NCBI GenBank assembly: GCA_014382905.1
Contig: JACNIU010000075.1
Location: 1-38,706, forward strand
From: Desulfobacterales bacterium
GTDB lineage: Bacteria > Desulfobacterota > DSM-4660 > Desulfatiglandales > Desulfatiglandaceae
DNA length: 38,706 nucleotides
Direction: 5' to 3'
Under the pieces are notes generated by a model. It ran no database searches and was not told where the DNA came from. It was given only the letters and a program-made list of their open reading frames with translations. Shown in pieces: positions 6,008 through 14,618 of the stretch. Position 1 is the stretch's first letter. Every line of letters begins with the position of its first letter. Both the position numbers and the translations under genes were made by a program.

Positions 6008-7486
6008 TCAGGCATTTCTGTAACGATTAAACTTATCAACCTCCTCTTTCAGCCAGTCTGGCCAAAACTCCTCGGAAATCGGATAACTTGCGTCTAATGC
6101 CTGGAGGGAGCCGTCACCCGCAACTTTCCTGATCCTTTCGATGGTATTGTATTTCACTTCATCGACGCCTATGAGTTTCGCAACGGCTTCATTTACCTCG
6201 TCGAGTGTTTTGTCATAAGGGTTACTCCCTTTAAAGGCTCGCTGGGCGGCAAGTTCGTTCAGGCAATCAATGCCCCGGTGCCACTCTTTAAACGACGGGA
6301 AAAACATCGGGCCATAAGATACCCAGAACTCGAGAAATTTTACTCCAGCATTATAGGCCACCCAGACAGACCCCCCCTCACTCACGGTTCCTCTGACAAT
6401 GCTGTCGTCTCCCATGGCGATATTTTTTCCCTGCAGCAGGGAATCAATGCCACCGAACTTAAGCCCGACCTCCTGAGATCTTGCCTTACGCTCGCCCTCT
6501 TGAAATGTCCTGACTGCCTGAGGAAGCTTTATCAGGGCCGGGTATAGTTTCTTTCCCAGCCCTTCAGCGATTCCTACTGTAACGCCCCATCCAGATTCCG
6601 GGTTGGGAATAACCGTATCTGCCCTCGATGACTTGTAATGTTTTGTAAGCTCTGAACCGAGTTCTTTCCTTATCTGAAATATCTCTTTTCCCCTGAAAAG
6701 AGAACCTACATTGCCGTAATATACTGCCTGAAATATATCCGGCATCATCTCTTTATCTCTCAATCTTTTTGTTTCAACTCCCCCTGATGAACAGATTGTC
6801 ATCTCCGCGCCATCATATTCCTTTTCTGTTGTTCCTCCCAATCGCCGGTGGGAACATGATTCAGAGCTCGCAACAAAGGTGCCATCAATTGTCGCATAGC
6901 AGAAGGGCTCAAATGCCTTGTCATCATTTAAGGTAATTAGATGCGTCTCTTTCCCATCGTGAACCAAAGCAATCAGGGCGAAGGTCCCCCTCCCGTGCAA
7001 CTTGTCAACAAGCCTTGCACCTGCCTCAAATCTGATCCCTTCCTGCGATATATACTTATGTAGCAACGCCCCAACGATTTCTGTCTTATTATTCGTCCTA
7101 AACCTGTAATCCGGCTCAAGCTCGGCCCTTATGTCATCCTCCTTTATAAGATATCCATCCATGGTGAGGACGACTTTGAGCTCAGAATCATTCTTGGGGT
7201 GGATCTCGATCGGCTCAACGTTTATTTTTTCAGGTATTCTTCTTTTTGTGTAACCGATATTCCCTATGGCTGCCACAGGCTCCAGGCACTGGAATGTTCG
7301 GATTATATTATGATCTATTACTTCAGCTATTCTGCCCAGACCTTTGTAGATATGAATCCCTTTTCCGTTTCCCACGGCCAAACCGGTGCTGGCCTTACCC
7401 CTGTGCTGGCAGGCACCGGTAGCGATGAATGCCTTGCTCACCAGTTCATCATCATCCGCACCGTAAACCCCAATAATGCCATCCAT
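6008..7486 (-). CDS. PurF-like amidophosphoribosyltransferase homologue with a degenerate glutaminase site
   Basis: The 492-aa protein aligns with glutamine PRPP amidotransferase over its length. The phosphoribosyltransferase half is well kept: PRPP loop DDSIVRGT at 360-367, IPNPES near 293-298, and VRTFQEGERKARS as the flexible loop. The N-terminal Ntn-hydrolase half has lost the residues known to matter in PurF: the nucleophile Cys is Asp2 (MDGIIGVYG), the Arg of GHVRYST is Gly78 (GNIGYTK), the oxyanion Asn of HNG is Asp110 (MDG), and the Asp of SD(S/T)E is Lys134 (NNKTE). HRG (28-30) remains. It cannot release ammonia from glutamine in the normal way; ammonia-dependent catalysis, a different acceptor or a regulatory role are open. 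It starts 12 bases after carB, with GGGAG before its ATG, so the pair is co-translated. Confidence 0.85.
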   Translation of the reverse strand: MDGIIGVYGADDDELVSKAFIATGACQHRGKASTGLAVGNGKGIHIYKGLGRIAEVIDHNIIRTFQCLEPVAAIGNIGYTKRRIPEKINVEPIEIHPKNDSELKVVLTMDGYLIKEDDIRAELEPDYRFRTNNKTEIVGALLHKYISQEGIRFEAGARLVDKLHGRGTFALIALVHDGKETHLITLNDDKAFEPFCYATIDGTFVASSESCSHRRLGGTTEKEYDGAEMTICSSGGVETKRLRDKEMMPDIFQAVYYGNVGSLFRGKEIFQIRKELGSELTKHYKSSRADTVIPNPESGWGVTVGIAEGLGKKLYPALIKLPQAVRTFQEGERKARSQEVGLKFGGIDSLLQGKNIAMGDDSIVRGTVSEGGSVWVAYNAGVKFLEFWVSYGPMFFPSFKEWHRGIDCLNELAAQRAFKGSNPYDKTLDEVNEAVAKLIGVDEVKYNTIERIRKVAGDGSLQALDASYPISEEFWPDWLKEEVDKFNRYRNA

Positions 7487-7498
7487 TTTTATCTCCCG

Positions 7499-10400
7499 TT
7501 ATTTGATATCGAGGTGGTAGCTCTGGAGCGACTTTACTCTCCCATGGCCCTGCCGGACTTTTTCGATGCCCCTGGTGGCAGCGAGTGCTGCTGCTATGGT
7601 GGTAATGTAGGGGACCTTGTATTTGATGGCCGCCTTTCTTATGTAGGAATCATCATGTTTGCTCAATTTGCCGCTGGGCGTATTGATGACCAATTGGATC
7701 TCGTTGTTCTTGATCCCATCCACTATATTTGGGCGACCCTCATGCATCTTCAAAATGATTTCGGAATCGATACCGCACTCGGCCAGGAACTTTCTGGTAC
7801 CATGGGTCGCCCTGATCTTGAAACCCAGTTTCTGGAACTGCCTGGCCACCTCCATGACCGCCGGTCTGTCAGTTTCTGACACTGTGATAAGAACGGTCCC
7901 ATCAGAAGGGAGTGTCAGTTGGGTGGCCTCCTGGGCCTTGAAGTATGCCAGACCAAAGGAGTCTGCTATACCTAAGACCTCCCCGGTGGACCGCATTTCC
8001 GGACCTAACAGCGGGTCTACTTCCGGAAACATGTTGAACGGAAATACCGCCTCCTTGACCCCGTAGTGGGGGATAATTTTAGGCTTAATGTCGAGATCGG
8101 CCAACTTTTTGCCCAGCATCAACTGTGTTGCAATGCGGGCCATGGAGATGTTACACACTTTTGAGACGAGCGGAACCGTTCGGGACGCGCGGGGATTTGC
8201 CTCGAGTATGTACACCGTGTCATCAGCAATGGCGTATTGGATGTTCATCAACCCGACCACATTCAGCTCAACAGCGATCTTTCTGGTATACCCATAAATG
8301 GTATCAAGATGTTTCGCCGGGATACTGATGGGAGGGATCACGCAGGCCGAATCCCCCGAATGAATACCGGCCAATTCGATATGTTCCATGACAGCAGGGA
8401 CAAAGGCGTCTGTTCCGTCTGATATGGCGTCGGCCTCGGCCTCGATGGCATTCTCAAGGAACTTGTCAATAAGGATAGGTCGTTGGGGGCTCACATCAAC
8501 GGCAGCAGCCACATAATGCCTGAGCATCTCCTCGTCATGGATAACCTCCATGGCACGCCCGCCCAGGACATAGGAAGGCCTTAACATCAGGGGATAGCCG
8601 ATCCTTTTTGCTATCTCCAGGGCCTCTTCCAAGGTGCTGGCCATACCCGATTCCGGCTGAGGTATGCCTAATTTGCTCATCTTCAGGCGGAACCGATCCC
8701 GGTCTTCGGCAAGGTCGATCGTCTCGGGGGATGTGCCGACAATCTTCACTCCTGCTTCAGCAAGTTCGTTGGCGATATTCAGGGGTGTCTGACCTCCGAA
8801 CTGGACAATGACACCTTCCGGCTTTTCCTTCTCATAGATGCTCAGGACATCCTCAACGGTCAGCGGCTCAAAATAGAGCTTGTCCGACGTATCGTAATCG
8901 GTGGACACGGTCTCGGGGTTGCAATTGACCATAATAGACTCATAGCCCTCATCTCTCAGGGCAAAGGCGGCGTGAACACAGCAATAATCGAACTCGATCC
9001 CCTGCCCAATCCGGTTTGGACCGCCCCCCAAGATCATCATCTTCGGCCTGTCACTGGAACCCACCTTGTCCGGTGCATTGTACGTCGAGAAATAATAGGC
9101 AGCATCCTCCACGCCACTCACGGGAACCGGCTCCCACCCTTCCACAATACCTAAGCTTTTACGTTTTTCCCTGATATCCTTTTCCGGGATTTGGAGGATC
9201 TGTGAGAGGTAACGGTCTGAAAATCCATCTTTCTTGGCCCGCCCAAGCAGGTCGTCGGGTAGATCTCCCCCTTTGTGCGCAATGATCTTTTCCTCTAAAT
9301 CTACCAGCTCCTTCATCTGCTCGATGAACCAGCGCTTGATATAGGTCTTCTTGTGAAGGGTGTCAATGCTGATCCCTTTTCTGAGGGCCTCATACATGAT
9401 GAACTGCCGCTCGCTCGAAGGCTCGGCCAACATATCGAGCAGATCATCCAAAGGTCTTTTATGGAAATCTTTTGCAAAACCAAGCCCGTACCGTCCGTTC
9501 TCTAAGGATCGAATGGCTTTCTGGAAAGCCTCTTTATAGGTCTTCCCGATGCTCATTACCTCGCCAACAGCACGCATCTGGGTGCCTAATTTATCCACAC
9601 TGCCCGGAAACTTCTCAAAGGCCCACCGGGCAAACTTGACCACCACATAATCTCCCCAGGGCGTATACTTATCCAACGTCCCCTCTCTCCAGTAGGGGAT
9701 CTCGTCGAGGGTCAGGCCGCCGGCCAACATTGCGGAGATGAGGGCGATCGGAAAGCCGGTCGCCTTCGAAGCAAGAGCGGACGATCGTGATGTCCTGGGG
9801 TTGATTTCAATGACCACCACCCTGCCGGTTTCCGGGTCATGGGCAAACTGGATATTGGTGCCACCGATGACCTTGATTGCCTCTACAATGTCATAAGAAT
9901 ATTTCTGGAGTTTCGCTTGAAGTTCAGGATCAATCGTAAGCATCGGTGCCGTACAAAAGGAGTCGCCGGTGTGAACCCCCATGGCATCCACGTTCTCAAT
10001 GAAACAGACCGTGATCATCTGGTTCTTCGCGTCACGAACCACCTCCAATTCCAGCTCTTCCCAGCCCAAAACCGATTCTTCAACCAAGATCTGGCCCACG
10101 AGGCTTGCTGAGATTCCTCGGCTGGCAATGATCCGTAATTCCTCCACATTATAAACCAGGCCTCCCCCGGTTCCGCCCATGGTATAAGCGGGCCTGATCA
10201 CGATGGGATAGCCCAATTTATCGGCGATTTTTTCGGCTTCTTCAACGCTGAAGGCCGGTTCGCTCCTGGGCATCTCAATTCCAAGCCGGTTCATGGTCTC
10301 TTTGAAAGCGATTCTATCCTCACCCCGCTTGATGGCATCGATTTCCACCCCGATTATCTTGACGCCATATTTTTCCAAAACGCCGGTGCGGGCCAACTCC

Positions 10401-10699
10401 GAGGAAAGGTTCAATCCGGACTGGCCACCCAGATTGGGAAGTAATGCATCCGGTCTTTCCCTTTCAATGATCTCCTCCATGACCTGCAGATTGAGGGGTT
10501 CTATATAAGTGGCCTCGGCCATCCCCGGGTCGGTCATGATGGTTGCCGGATTGGAATTTGCCAGGACGATCTCATACCCTAACTTCCGCAGCGCCTTACA
10601 GGCCTGAGTGCCGGAATAGTCAAACTCACAGGCCTGCCCAATAATGATGGGCCCGGAACTAATAATCATCACTCGTTTAATATCATCACGTTTCGGCAT
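7499..10699 (-). CDS. carB: Carbamoyl-phosphate synthase large subunit
   Basis: Makes carbamoyl phosphate from bicarbonate, ammonia (delivered by CarA) and two ATP for pyrimidine and arginine synthesis. At 1066 aa it is full length. Both duplicated ATP-grasp halves are present: N-terminal SSGPIIIGQACEFDYSGTQA with RPAYTMGGTGGGLVYN, and second half GGGPNRIGQGIEFDYCCVHA with RPSYVLGGRAMEVI. The C-terminal MGS-like allosteric domain (about residues 935-1066) carries the TVSETDRP and THGTRKFL blocks. AAGGAG lies five bases before the ATG. carA is not in the window. The upstream osmolyte cassette ends 79 bases away, separated by a repeat; the next gene is the PurF-like one, 12 bases on. Confidence 0.98.
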   Translation of the reverse strand: MPKRDDIKRVMIISSGPIIIGQACEFDYSGTQACKALRKLGYEIVLANSNPATIMTDPGMAEATYIEPLNLQVMEEIIERERPDALLPNLGGQSGLNLSSELARTGVLEKYGVKIIGVEIDAIKRGEDRIAFKETMNRLGIEMPRSEPAFSVEEAEKIADKLGYPIVIRPAYTMGGTGGGLVYNVEELRIIASRGISASLVGQILVEESVLGWEELELEVVRDAKNQMITVCFIENVDAMGVHTGDSFCTAPMLTIDPELQAKLQKYSYDIVEAIKVIGGTNIQFAHDPETGRVVVIEINPRTSRSSALASKATGFPIALISAMLAGGLTLDEIPYWREGTLDKYTPWGDYVVVKFARWAFEKFPGSVDKLGTQMRAVGEVMSIGKTYKEAFQKAIRSLENGRYGLGFAKDFHKRPLDDLLDMLAEPSSERQFIMYEALRKGISIDTLHKKTYIKRWFIEQMKELVDLEEKIIAHKGGDLPDDLLGRAKKDGFSDRYLSQILQIPEKDIREKRKSLGIVEGWEPVPVSGVEDAAYYFSTYNAPDKVGSSDRPKMMILGGGPNRIGQGIEFDYCCVHAAFALRDEGYESIMVNCNPETVSTDYDTSDKLYFEPLTVEDVLSIYEKEKPEGVIVQFGGQTPLNIANELAEAGVKIVGTSPETIDLAEDRDRFRLKMSKLGIPQPESGMASTLEEALEIAKRIGYPLMLRPSYVLGGRAMEVIHDEEMLRHYVAAAVDVSPQRPILIDKFLENAIEAEADAISDGTDAFVPAVMEHIELAGIHSGDSACVIPPISIPAKHLDTIYGYTRKIAVELNVVGLMNIQYAIADDTVYILEANPRASRTVPLVSKVCNISMARIATQLMLGKKLADLDIKPKIIPHYGVKEAVFPFNMFPEVDPLLGPEMRSTGEVLGIADSFGLAYFKAQEATQLTLPSDGTVLITVSETDRPAVMEVARQFQKLGFKIRATHGTRKFLAECGIDSEIILKMHEGRPNIVDGIKNNEIQLVINTPSGKLSKHDDSYIRKAAIKYKVPYITTIAAALAATRGIEKVRQGHGRVKSLQSYHLDIK

Positions 10700-10712
10700 A
10701 AAAAGCTCCTTA

Positions 10713-10781
10713 TAATTGAGAGATTCAGGAATTGAGGGATTCAGGGATTAAAAGAAATATTACCTTCAATTCCTAAATTCA
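10713..10781. repeat. Dispersed repeat B, copy 1 (degenerate ATTGAGGGATT repeats)
   Basis: Tandem variants of ATTGAGGGATTCAGG followed by GGATTAAAAGAAATATTACC and CAATTCCT fill the gap between the glycosyltransferase gene and carB and reach into the glycosyltransferase stop codon. A related block at 25751-25793 has TTGAGGGATTAAGAGAAATA followed by CAATTCCT. Part of the unit is self-complementary (TTGAGG... / ...CAATTCCT). Confidence 0.6.
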
Positions 10782-12020
10782 GAATTCGTTCATTTTTCTC
10801 TTCTTCCACCGCTGCAGGAGATAAGGTTTTGTCATTTCAAAGGTTTCACAATCATTTTCTATTGCCTCTTCGGCCTGTTTGATGGACATCTTTCTGGTCC
10901 GTTTCACAAAGGAAAGGGTCCTCCCGAAATAGAGAGGAATCAGGGAATCCATGATCTCGTCGCACTCAACACTTACCTCACCGTATGAAGCAGCGGTATC
11001 ATACAGGACCCTGGCCCAAAGATCAGTAGGGAAATTGAATTCCCTCTCCTTCAACCCTTTGATCTCGTGGAGTTTTCTGCAGACATCCGCTGTCAGGATC
11101 TCTTTCCATATAGGGTTGAACTTATCAAATCCCCCGTGGAACTGGTTAAGCAGATTGCCTGTGTCTACATCGACCTTGGGAGGCATTTCCACCTCACCGA
11201 GGCCAAACCCGTATATGGCTGTAGGCCGACTGTATTTGACCTTGGTCCAGAACGACTCAAACTCTTTCATCAAGGTAAAGATGGTGCCCACCACCTGTCT
11301 GAGCATGGGCCCCAAATCGGCCCCCGGATCCTTTGTCCGATGAATCTTTGGCCGTCCCATAAATGCCTGGCATATCTGGGCTTTCTGGTTGATAGCCAAA
11401 GTGGTCATCCAAATATCGATCCCGAAATTGGCCACTGCCTCGTCCCATGTCTTGCTGTTCAGATACACAGCCCCTAACTTGCCACCGAAACCGAAGTCTC
11501 CACCAATCGGCTGTCGAACCCTTCTACCGTATAATGCCCGCGTCATGGGATAGGCGATTCCGTTTGTAATGGTCCCGTCATATTTATGCCTTACATAAAG
11601 CGGGGCCACATACGAAAAGCCATCAAACAGAGGCTCACCCAGGTGCCTGATCCAATCGGGCGTAATGCTCTTCAGGTCCGCATCAACCACTACCACCGCT
11701 TTTGCCCTTAGATCAACTACCTTCTGAAAGAGATTTCTGAAATTGTTCCCCTTCCCTTTTATGCCGGGATCGGTGGAAAGATAGATCTTTGGTGCCTTTG
11801 TCGGGGTATCCAGAAAGACCTGTTTGGTGTTGTCAGGAGAGTTATTGTCACAGTTAATGATGACGGACTCCTTCTCATCGAAATATTTTTCTAATCCCTT
11901 GTCGGCCTGGGTGACCGGATATCCGATGGAGTCAGCCTCGTTATAGGAGGGGATACATACCACCATTTCAGCCTTCTTGATCTTTTCCGGGTTAACCTCG
12001 CTTTCAAAACTCTCAGGCAT
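10779..12020 (-). CDS. GT-A glycosyltransferase of a glucosyl/mannosyl-glycerate cassette
   Basis: A soluble 413-aa nucleotide-sugar glycosyltransferase. VVCIPSYNEADSI (20-32) opens the GT-A fold, GIKGKGNN (86-93) and the metal-binding DAD at 113-115 (VVVVDADLKSITPDW) follow, and RQPIGGDFGFGG is a further conserved-looking block; there are no membrane spans. It resembles the GT2/GT81 enzymes that make glucosylglycerate-type solutes. The ATG overlaps the stop of the phosphatase gene (TAATG), with AGGAGG six bases upstream, so the pair is coupled. Since a GpgS-like gene and a phosphatase are already present, this enzyme may add a second sugar (mannosylglucosylglycerate) or be an alternative direct glucosylglycerate synthase. 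Fold is firm, donor and acceptor are inferred. Confidence 0.75.
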   Translation of the reverse strand: MPESFESEVNPEKIKKAEMVVCIPSYNEADSIGYPVTQADKGLEKYFDEKESVIINCDNNSPDNTKQVFLDTPTKAPKIYLSTDPGIKGKGNNFRNLFQKVVDLRAKAVVVVDADLKSITPDWIRHLGEPLFDGFSYVAPLYVRHKYDGTITNGIAYPMTRALYGRRVRQPIGGDFGFGGKLGAVYLNSKTWDEAVANFGIDIWMTTLAINQKAQICQAFMGRPKIHRTKDPGADLGPMLRQVVGTIFTLMKEFESFWTKVKYSRPTAIYGFGLGEVEMPPKVDVDTGNLLNQFHGGFDKFNPIWKEILTADVCRKLHEIKGLKEREFNFPTDLWARVLYDTAASYGEVSVECDEIMDSLIPLYFGRTLSFVKRTRKMSIKQAEEAIENDCETFEMTKPYLLQRWKKRKMNEF

Positions 12021-12931
12021 TAACTTCCTCCTAAATTCTTGCCCAGAATTCTCAAAATAGCCGAATTCCAGCCTTTTGGTCCAACATCTTGAGTGATCCT
12101 CAGTTTCGGAATTCTTTTTTTGAGGTCCGGAAAGGTGCGCCCTGAACGGATCAGTACGGGAAAATCCGCCCGTGCGAGCATGCCAAAGTCGTTCGGGCTA
12201 TCTCCGAGCGCAATCGTTAGAACCTCTTCATGATGCCGCTTATACCAGGCTGCAACCTGTTGCATTCCATTGGCCTTGTCGTTTTTCCCTTGAATATGAT
12301 AGAACCGCCCGCCTGACGTAATCAGAAGCCCTCTTTTCTCCGCGGCACGGTTAAGAGGGGCAATATCCAAGGGCTCCTCGCCTTCAATAATGAACGGTTC
12401 GTCATATTCGCGCAATGCGGCCAATCGGGCCCCCGCCTTATCGAGACCTGTTAAGCGCGATATCTCTTCCATCCCCATATCTGAAAAACCCTTGATGTTC
12501 CACCCCAATTCATCGCGGATCTCCCCCAGCGCATTGACCAAGACAGCGTAAGGAACGCCCAGAGGGACTTCCCACAGGTCCTTTTCTCTCCCGACCGAAG
12601 ATCCTTCCAACGCTTCCTGTAAAGGAACCTGGATGCCAGCAGGGGTTAATCCGGGGCCAAGGTCTTTAAGGGTCTCCTTCGGAAAAAAAATGCCGCCCCC
12701 GTTCTCAGAAATGAAAGGCGCCGAAATGCACAACCTGCGGCGGAAAACATCCATTTCAGCCCGGGTCTTGCTGGAGGCAAGAATGATGGGAACACCTTTC
12801 GTTCTGCATAGGTCAAGGGCTGGGATGGCCGCTTCCCATCGGTATGTGTTATGATCCAGCAGCGTACCGTCTAAATCGGTAAAAACAAGAAAAAACGGGG
12901 GGGGTCGATACCCTGGATACGCAAAGTTCAT
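12020..12931 (-). CDS. HAD phosphatase of the mannosyl/glucosyl-3-phosphoglycerate phosphatase family
   Basis: Expected to dephosphorylate a hexosyl-3-phosphoglycerate to the hexosyl-glycerate osmolyte. Motif I FTDLDGTLLDHNTY holds the nucleophile and acid Asp (residues 19 and 21), followed by IILASSKTRAEM (motif II), the PFISENGGGIFFP block typical of the MPGP family, a cap domain, and motif IV ALGDSPNDFGML. The ATG at 12931 (303 aa) gives a start close to motif I and a 22-base gap after the upstream gene. A TTG at 12982 would overlap the upstream gene and has GAGG only three bases away, so I prefer the ATG, although its own site is weak. The stop overlaps the next start. Confidence 0.85.
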   Translation of the reverse strand: MNFAYPGYRPPPFFLVFTDLDGTLLDHNTYRWEAAIPALDLCRTKGVPIILASSKTRAEMDVFRRRLCISAPFISENGGGIFFPKETLKDLGPGLTPAGIQVPLQEALEGSSVGREKDLWEVPLGVPYAVLVNALGEIRDELGWNIKGFSDMGMEEISRLTGLDKAGARLAALREYDEPFIIEGEEPLDIAPLNRAAEKRGLLITSGGRFYHIQGKNDKANGMQQVAAWYKRHHEEVLTIALGDSPNDFGMLARADFPVLIRSGRTFPDLKKRIPKLRITQDVGPKGWNSAILRILGKNLGGS

Positions 12932-12953
12932 CGCAGATATTGCTGTTCCAGCG

Positions 12954-14324
12954 TCAGGAAAAACGCCTTTTTTCGCTTTCAACTACCTCGATCAGATCAT
13001 AGAAAATCCGGGGCAGCTTATTGGATACCCGCTCCCATGATACAGTCTGAGGTGTTTCAAATACTCTCTGCTCTGTTTTACGCTCTACCTCAAGGATGGT
13101 TTCGGCAAGCCCGTTCTCGATAAAAGGCTTGAATTCGGGATGAGAGTTGACGAACCGCAAAAACCTCTCAGTCATCCTGTAGGGTGAGGTAAGCATGTCA
13201 CCGGCCTCGAGGATGGAATCCCTAAAAACCTCTTTGACCAAATATTCCTCCCAGTCCCGATCATAACTCAGATTGCTGAATTCCGCATCATCCGAATACT
13301 TCTTTATCTGTTCTTCAGCCACGGCATGGTAGGTCACGGTCAGATCTCTAAAAAAGGTATCGGCGATCTCAAGGCCTTCCTCGATGATAAGGGCGTTCAT
13401 CAGCGTGGTAACAATATCGATAGCCATCCGGTTGAGGCCCTTCGTCCGGTCTTCCGGTGAGGCATCCTGGTGCTTGTGGTCAAACGGCTCTTTAGAAAAC
13501 ATGACCTGCGCAGAAGATGAAGCCTTGCGGTAAACTTCAATCAGGGTGAATATCTCAACGCCCCAGTTGGTTGCAAACCGCATCCTCTTTAGAAGATCAA
13601 CATGAAACGCCACTTCACCCGAGAGCTGATAGTTGAAACCCAAAAGAAACTGTATCAGGTTCAACACCTTTTGGTCTTTGCTTTCGGTAAATTTCCGCTT
13701 AAGCGCGATGAGAAGAGGGTCAAGAAGAAGTCTTTTTACCCGGCCATATAGCCTGTTATCCATGATGCGGGAATAGTACGCCTTTGAAAAATCGTAGTTC
13801 AAGACCACAACGGGATAAAACAGCCGATCCAATTGTGCGCGGCTGAAGGTCCGGATATCCGCATCGATCAGACCGATCGATTCAGCTCCCAAGGCAATGG
13901 CGATCCCGAAGCTCAGGAACATGTTCTTTCCCTTGCCCGGTTCAATGATATCGAACCCTGCCTCATTGAGTGTATCATATATACCGCTGAAACCCGGGCC
14001 GTCGTTCCATTGGATGAGATGGTTTTTTATATCAAATTCCTTTATCAGGTCTCTCAGCACGAAGGCCTCTTCTTCATTAGCGCGATCCAGGCCAAAGATA
14101 ATTTTGGACAGATAGCTCACATCCTTTAGCTGCCTGAGTATACGCTGAAATATGGCAAGGTTAGCCGGGTCTGTGTACTCACTGGCAAGCAACGGGACAA
14201 CCAAGACCGTCTTTTTCCACTTGGAATGGAGCCTGAGCTGGGCCTTCAGTTGCTTCCGGTCCTGTCTGAGAATATGAAACGTTGTTATCTGACTGCTGCT
14301 CTGCGAAAAATCAGAAATGGCCAA
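12954..14324 (-). CDS. Glucosyl-3-phosphoglycerate synthase-like glycosyltransferase (GT81-like)
   Basis: A 456-aa cytosolic GT-A enzyme. VLVVPLLASEY (40-50) begins the nucleotide-binding fold, PGKGKNMFLSFGIAI (129-143) matches the GKG block of GpgS enzymes, and SIGLIDADIRTF (149-160) holds the DxD metal site; GVEIFTLIEVY and KHQDASPEDRTKGLNRM follow, as in GpgS proteins. The expected reaction is transfer of glucose from a nucleotide donor to 3-phosphoglycerate, the first step of glucosylglycerate synthesis, a compatible solute used under salt stress or nitrogen limitation. No ATG is available: the frame opens with TTG at 14324, preceded by GAGGAAAGGAGGG. A nine-codon frame MRKGGFGHF starting at 14340 overlaps this start and may act as a leader. 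It heads the leftward gene run. Confidence 0.8.
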   Translation of the reverse strand: MAISDFSQSSSQITTFHILRQDRKQLKAQLRLHSKWKKTVLVVPLLASEYTDPANLAIFQRILRQLKDVSYLSKIIFGLDRANEEEAFVLRDLIKEFDIKNHLIQWNDGPGFSGIYDTLNEAGFDIIEPGKGKNMFLSFGIAIALGAESIGLIDADIRTFSRAQLDRLFYPVVVLNYDFSKAYYSRIMDNRLYGRVKRLLLDPLLIALKRKFTESKDQKVLNLIQFLLGFNYQLSGEVAFHVDLLKRMRFATNWGVEIFTLIEVYRKASSSAQVMFSKEPFDHKHQDASPEDRTKGLNRMAIDIVTTLMNALIIEEGLEIADTFFRDLTVTYHAVAEEQIKKYSDDAEFSNLSYDRDWEEYLVKEVFRDSILEAGDMLTSPYRMTERFLRFVNSHPEFKPFIENGLAETILEVERKTEQRVFETPQTVSWERVSNKLPRIFYDLIEVVESEKRRFS

Positions 14325-14419
14325 ACCCTCCTTTCCTCATCTGAAGCCACGCCATAGACACGCCCCCGTCACTTTTCATGCGTTGCCACAGACCTTAAGA
14401 CCTTTGAAACATCGAAGTG

Positions 14420-14448
14420 AACTTAAACAAAACAGAGGCCTTTGTCAA
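14420..14448 (-). promoter_or_regulatory. Candidate promoter of the leftward osmolyte/carB gene run
   Basis: On the minus strand a perfect -35 TTGACA (14443-14448) is followed after 17 bases by TAAGTT (14420-14425). The -10 is poor, so a stress or alternative sigma factor is possible. It lies about 95 bases before the first glycosyltransferase start. A partial copy of dispersed repeat A (14399-14409) sits just downstream. Confidence 0.35.
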
Positions 14449-14508
14449 CACTCCATTGATTGTTGAAAAACCCCTTTGCTTTATCCATTTCTGCCCTGTG
14501 ATTTTAAG

Positions 14509-14537
14509 TTGAACAGAGATGAAATTGCTGATATAAG
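14509..14537 (+). promoter_or_regulatory. Candidate sigma-70 promoter of the HD-domain gene
   Basis: TTGAAC (14509-14514) and TATAAG (14532-14537) are separated by 17 bases, roughly 80 bases before the HD-domain start. The -10 box matches consensus at five of six positions. Confidence 0.6.
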
Positions 14538-14618
14538 TTTTCGGATAAAGCTTTTGGGCAGGTTGAAATCATTGTTTAAAAGCCTTTGGTTTGGGACGCC
14601 CGATAGAGGATGTAGATA

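Noticed and set aside
7199-7879. 226-codon plus-strand frame opposite the PurF-like/carB junction
   Set aside because: Antisense shadow; both minus-strand genes have clear homology and ribosome-binding sites.
12932-12982. TTG start giving the phosphatase 17 extra residues
   Set aside because: Overlaps the upstream gene, GAGG is too close to the TTG, and the extra residues precede the usual family start.
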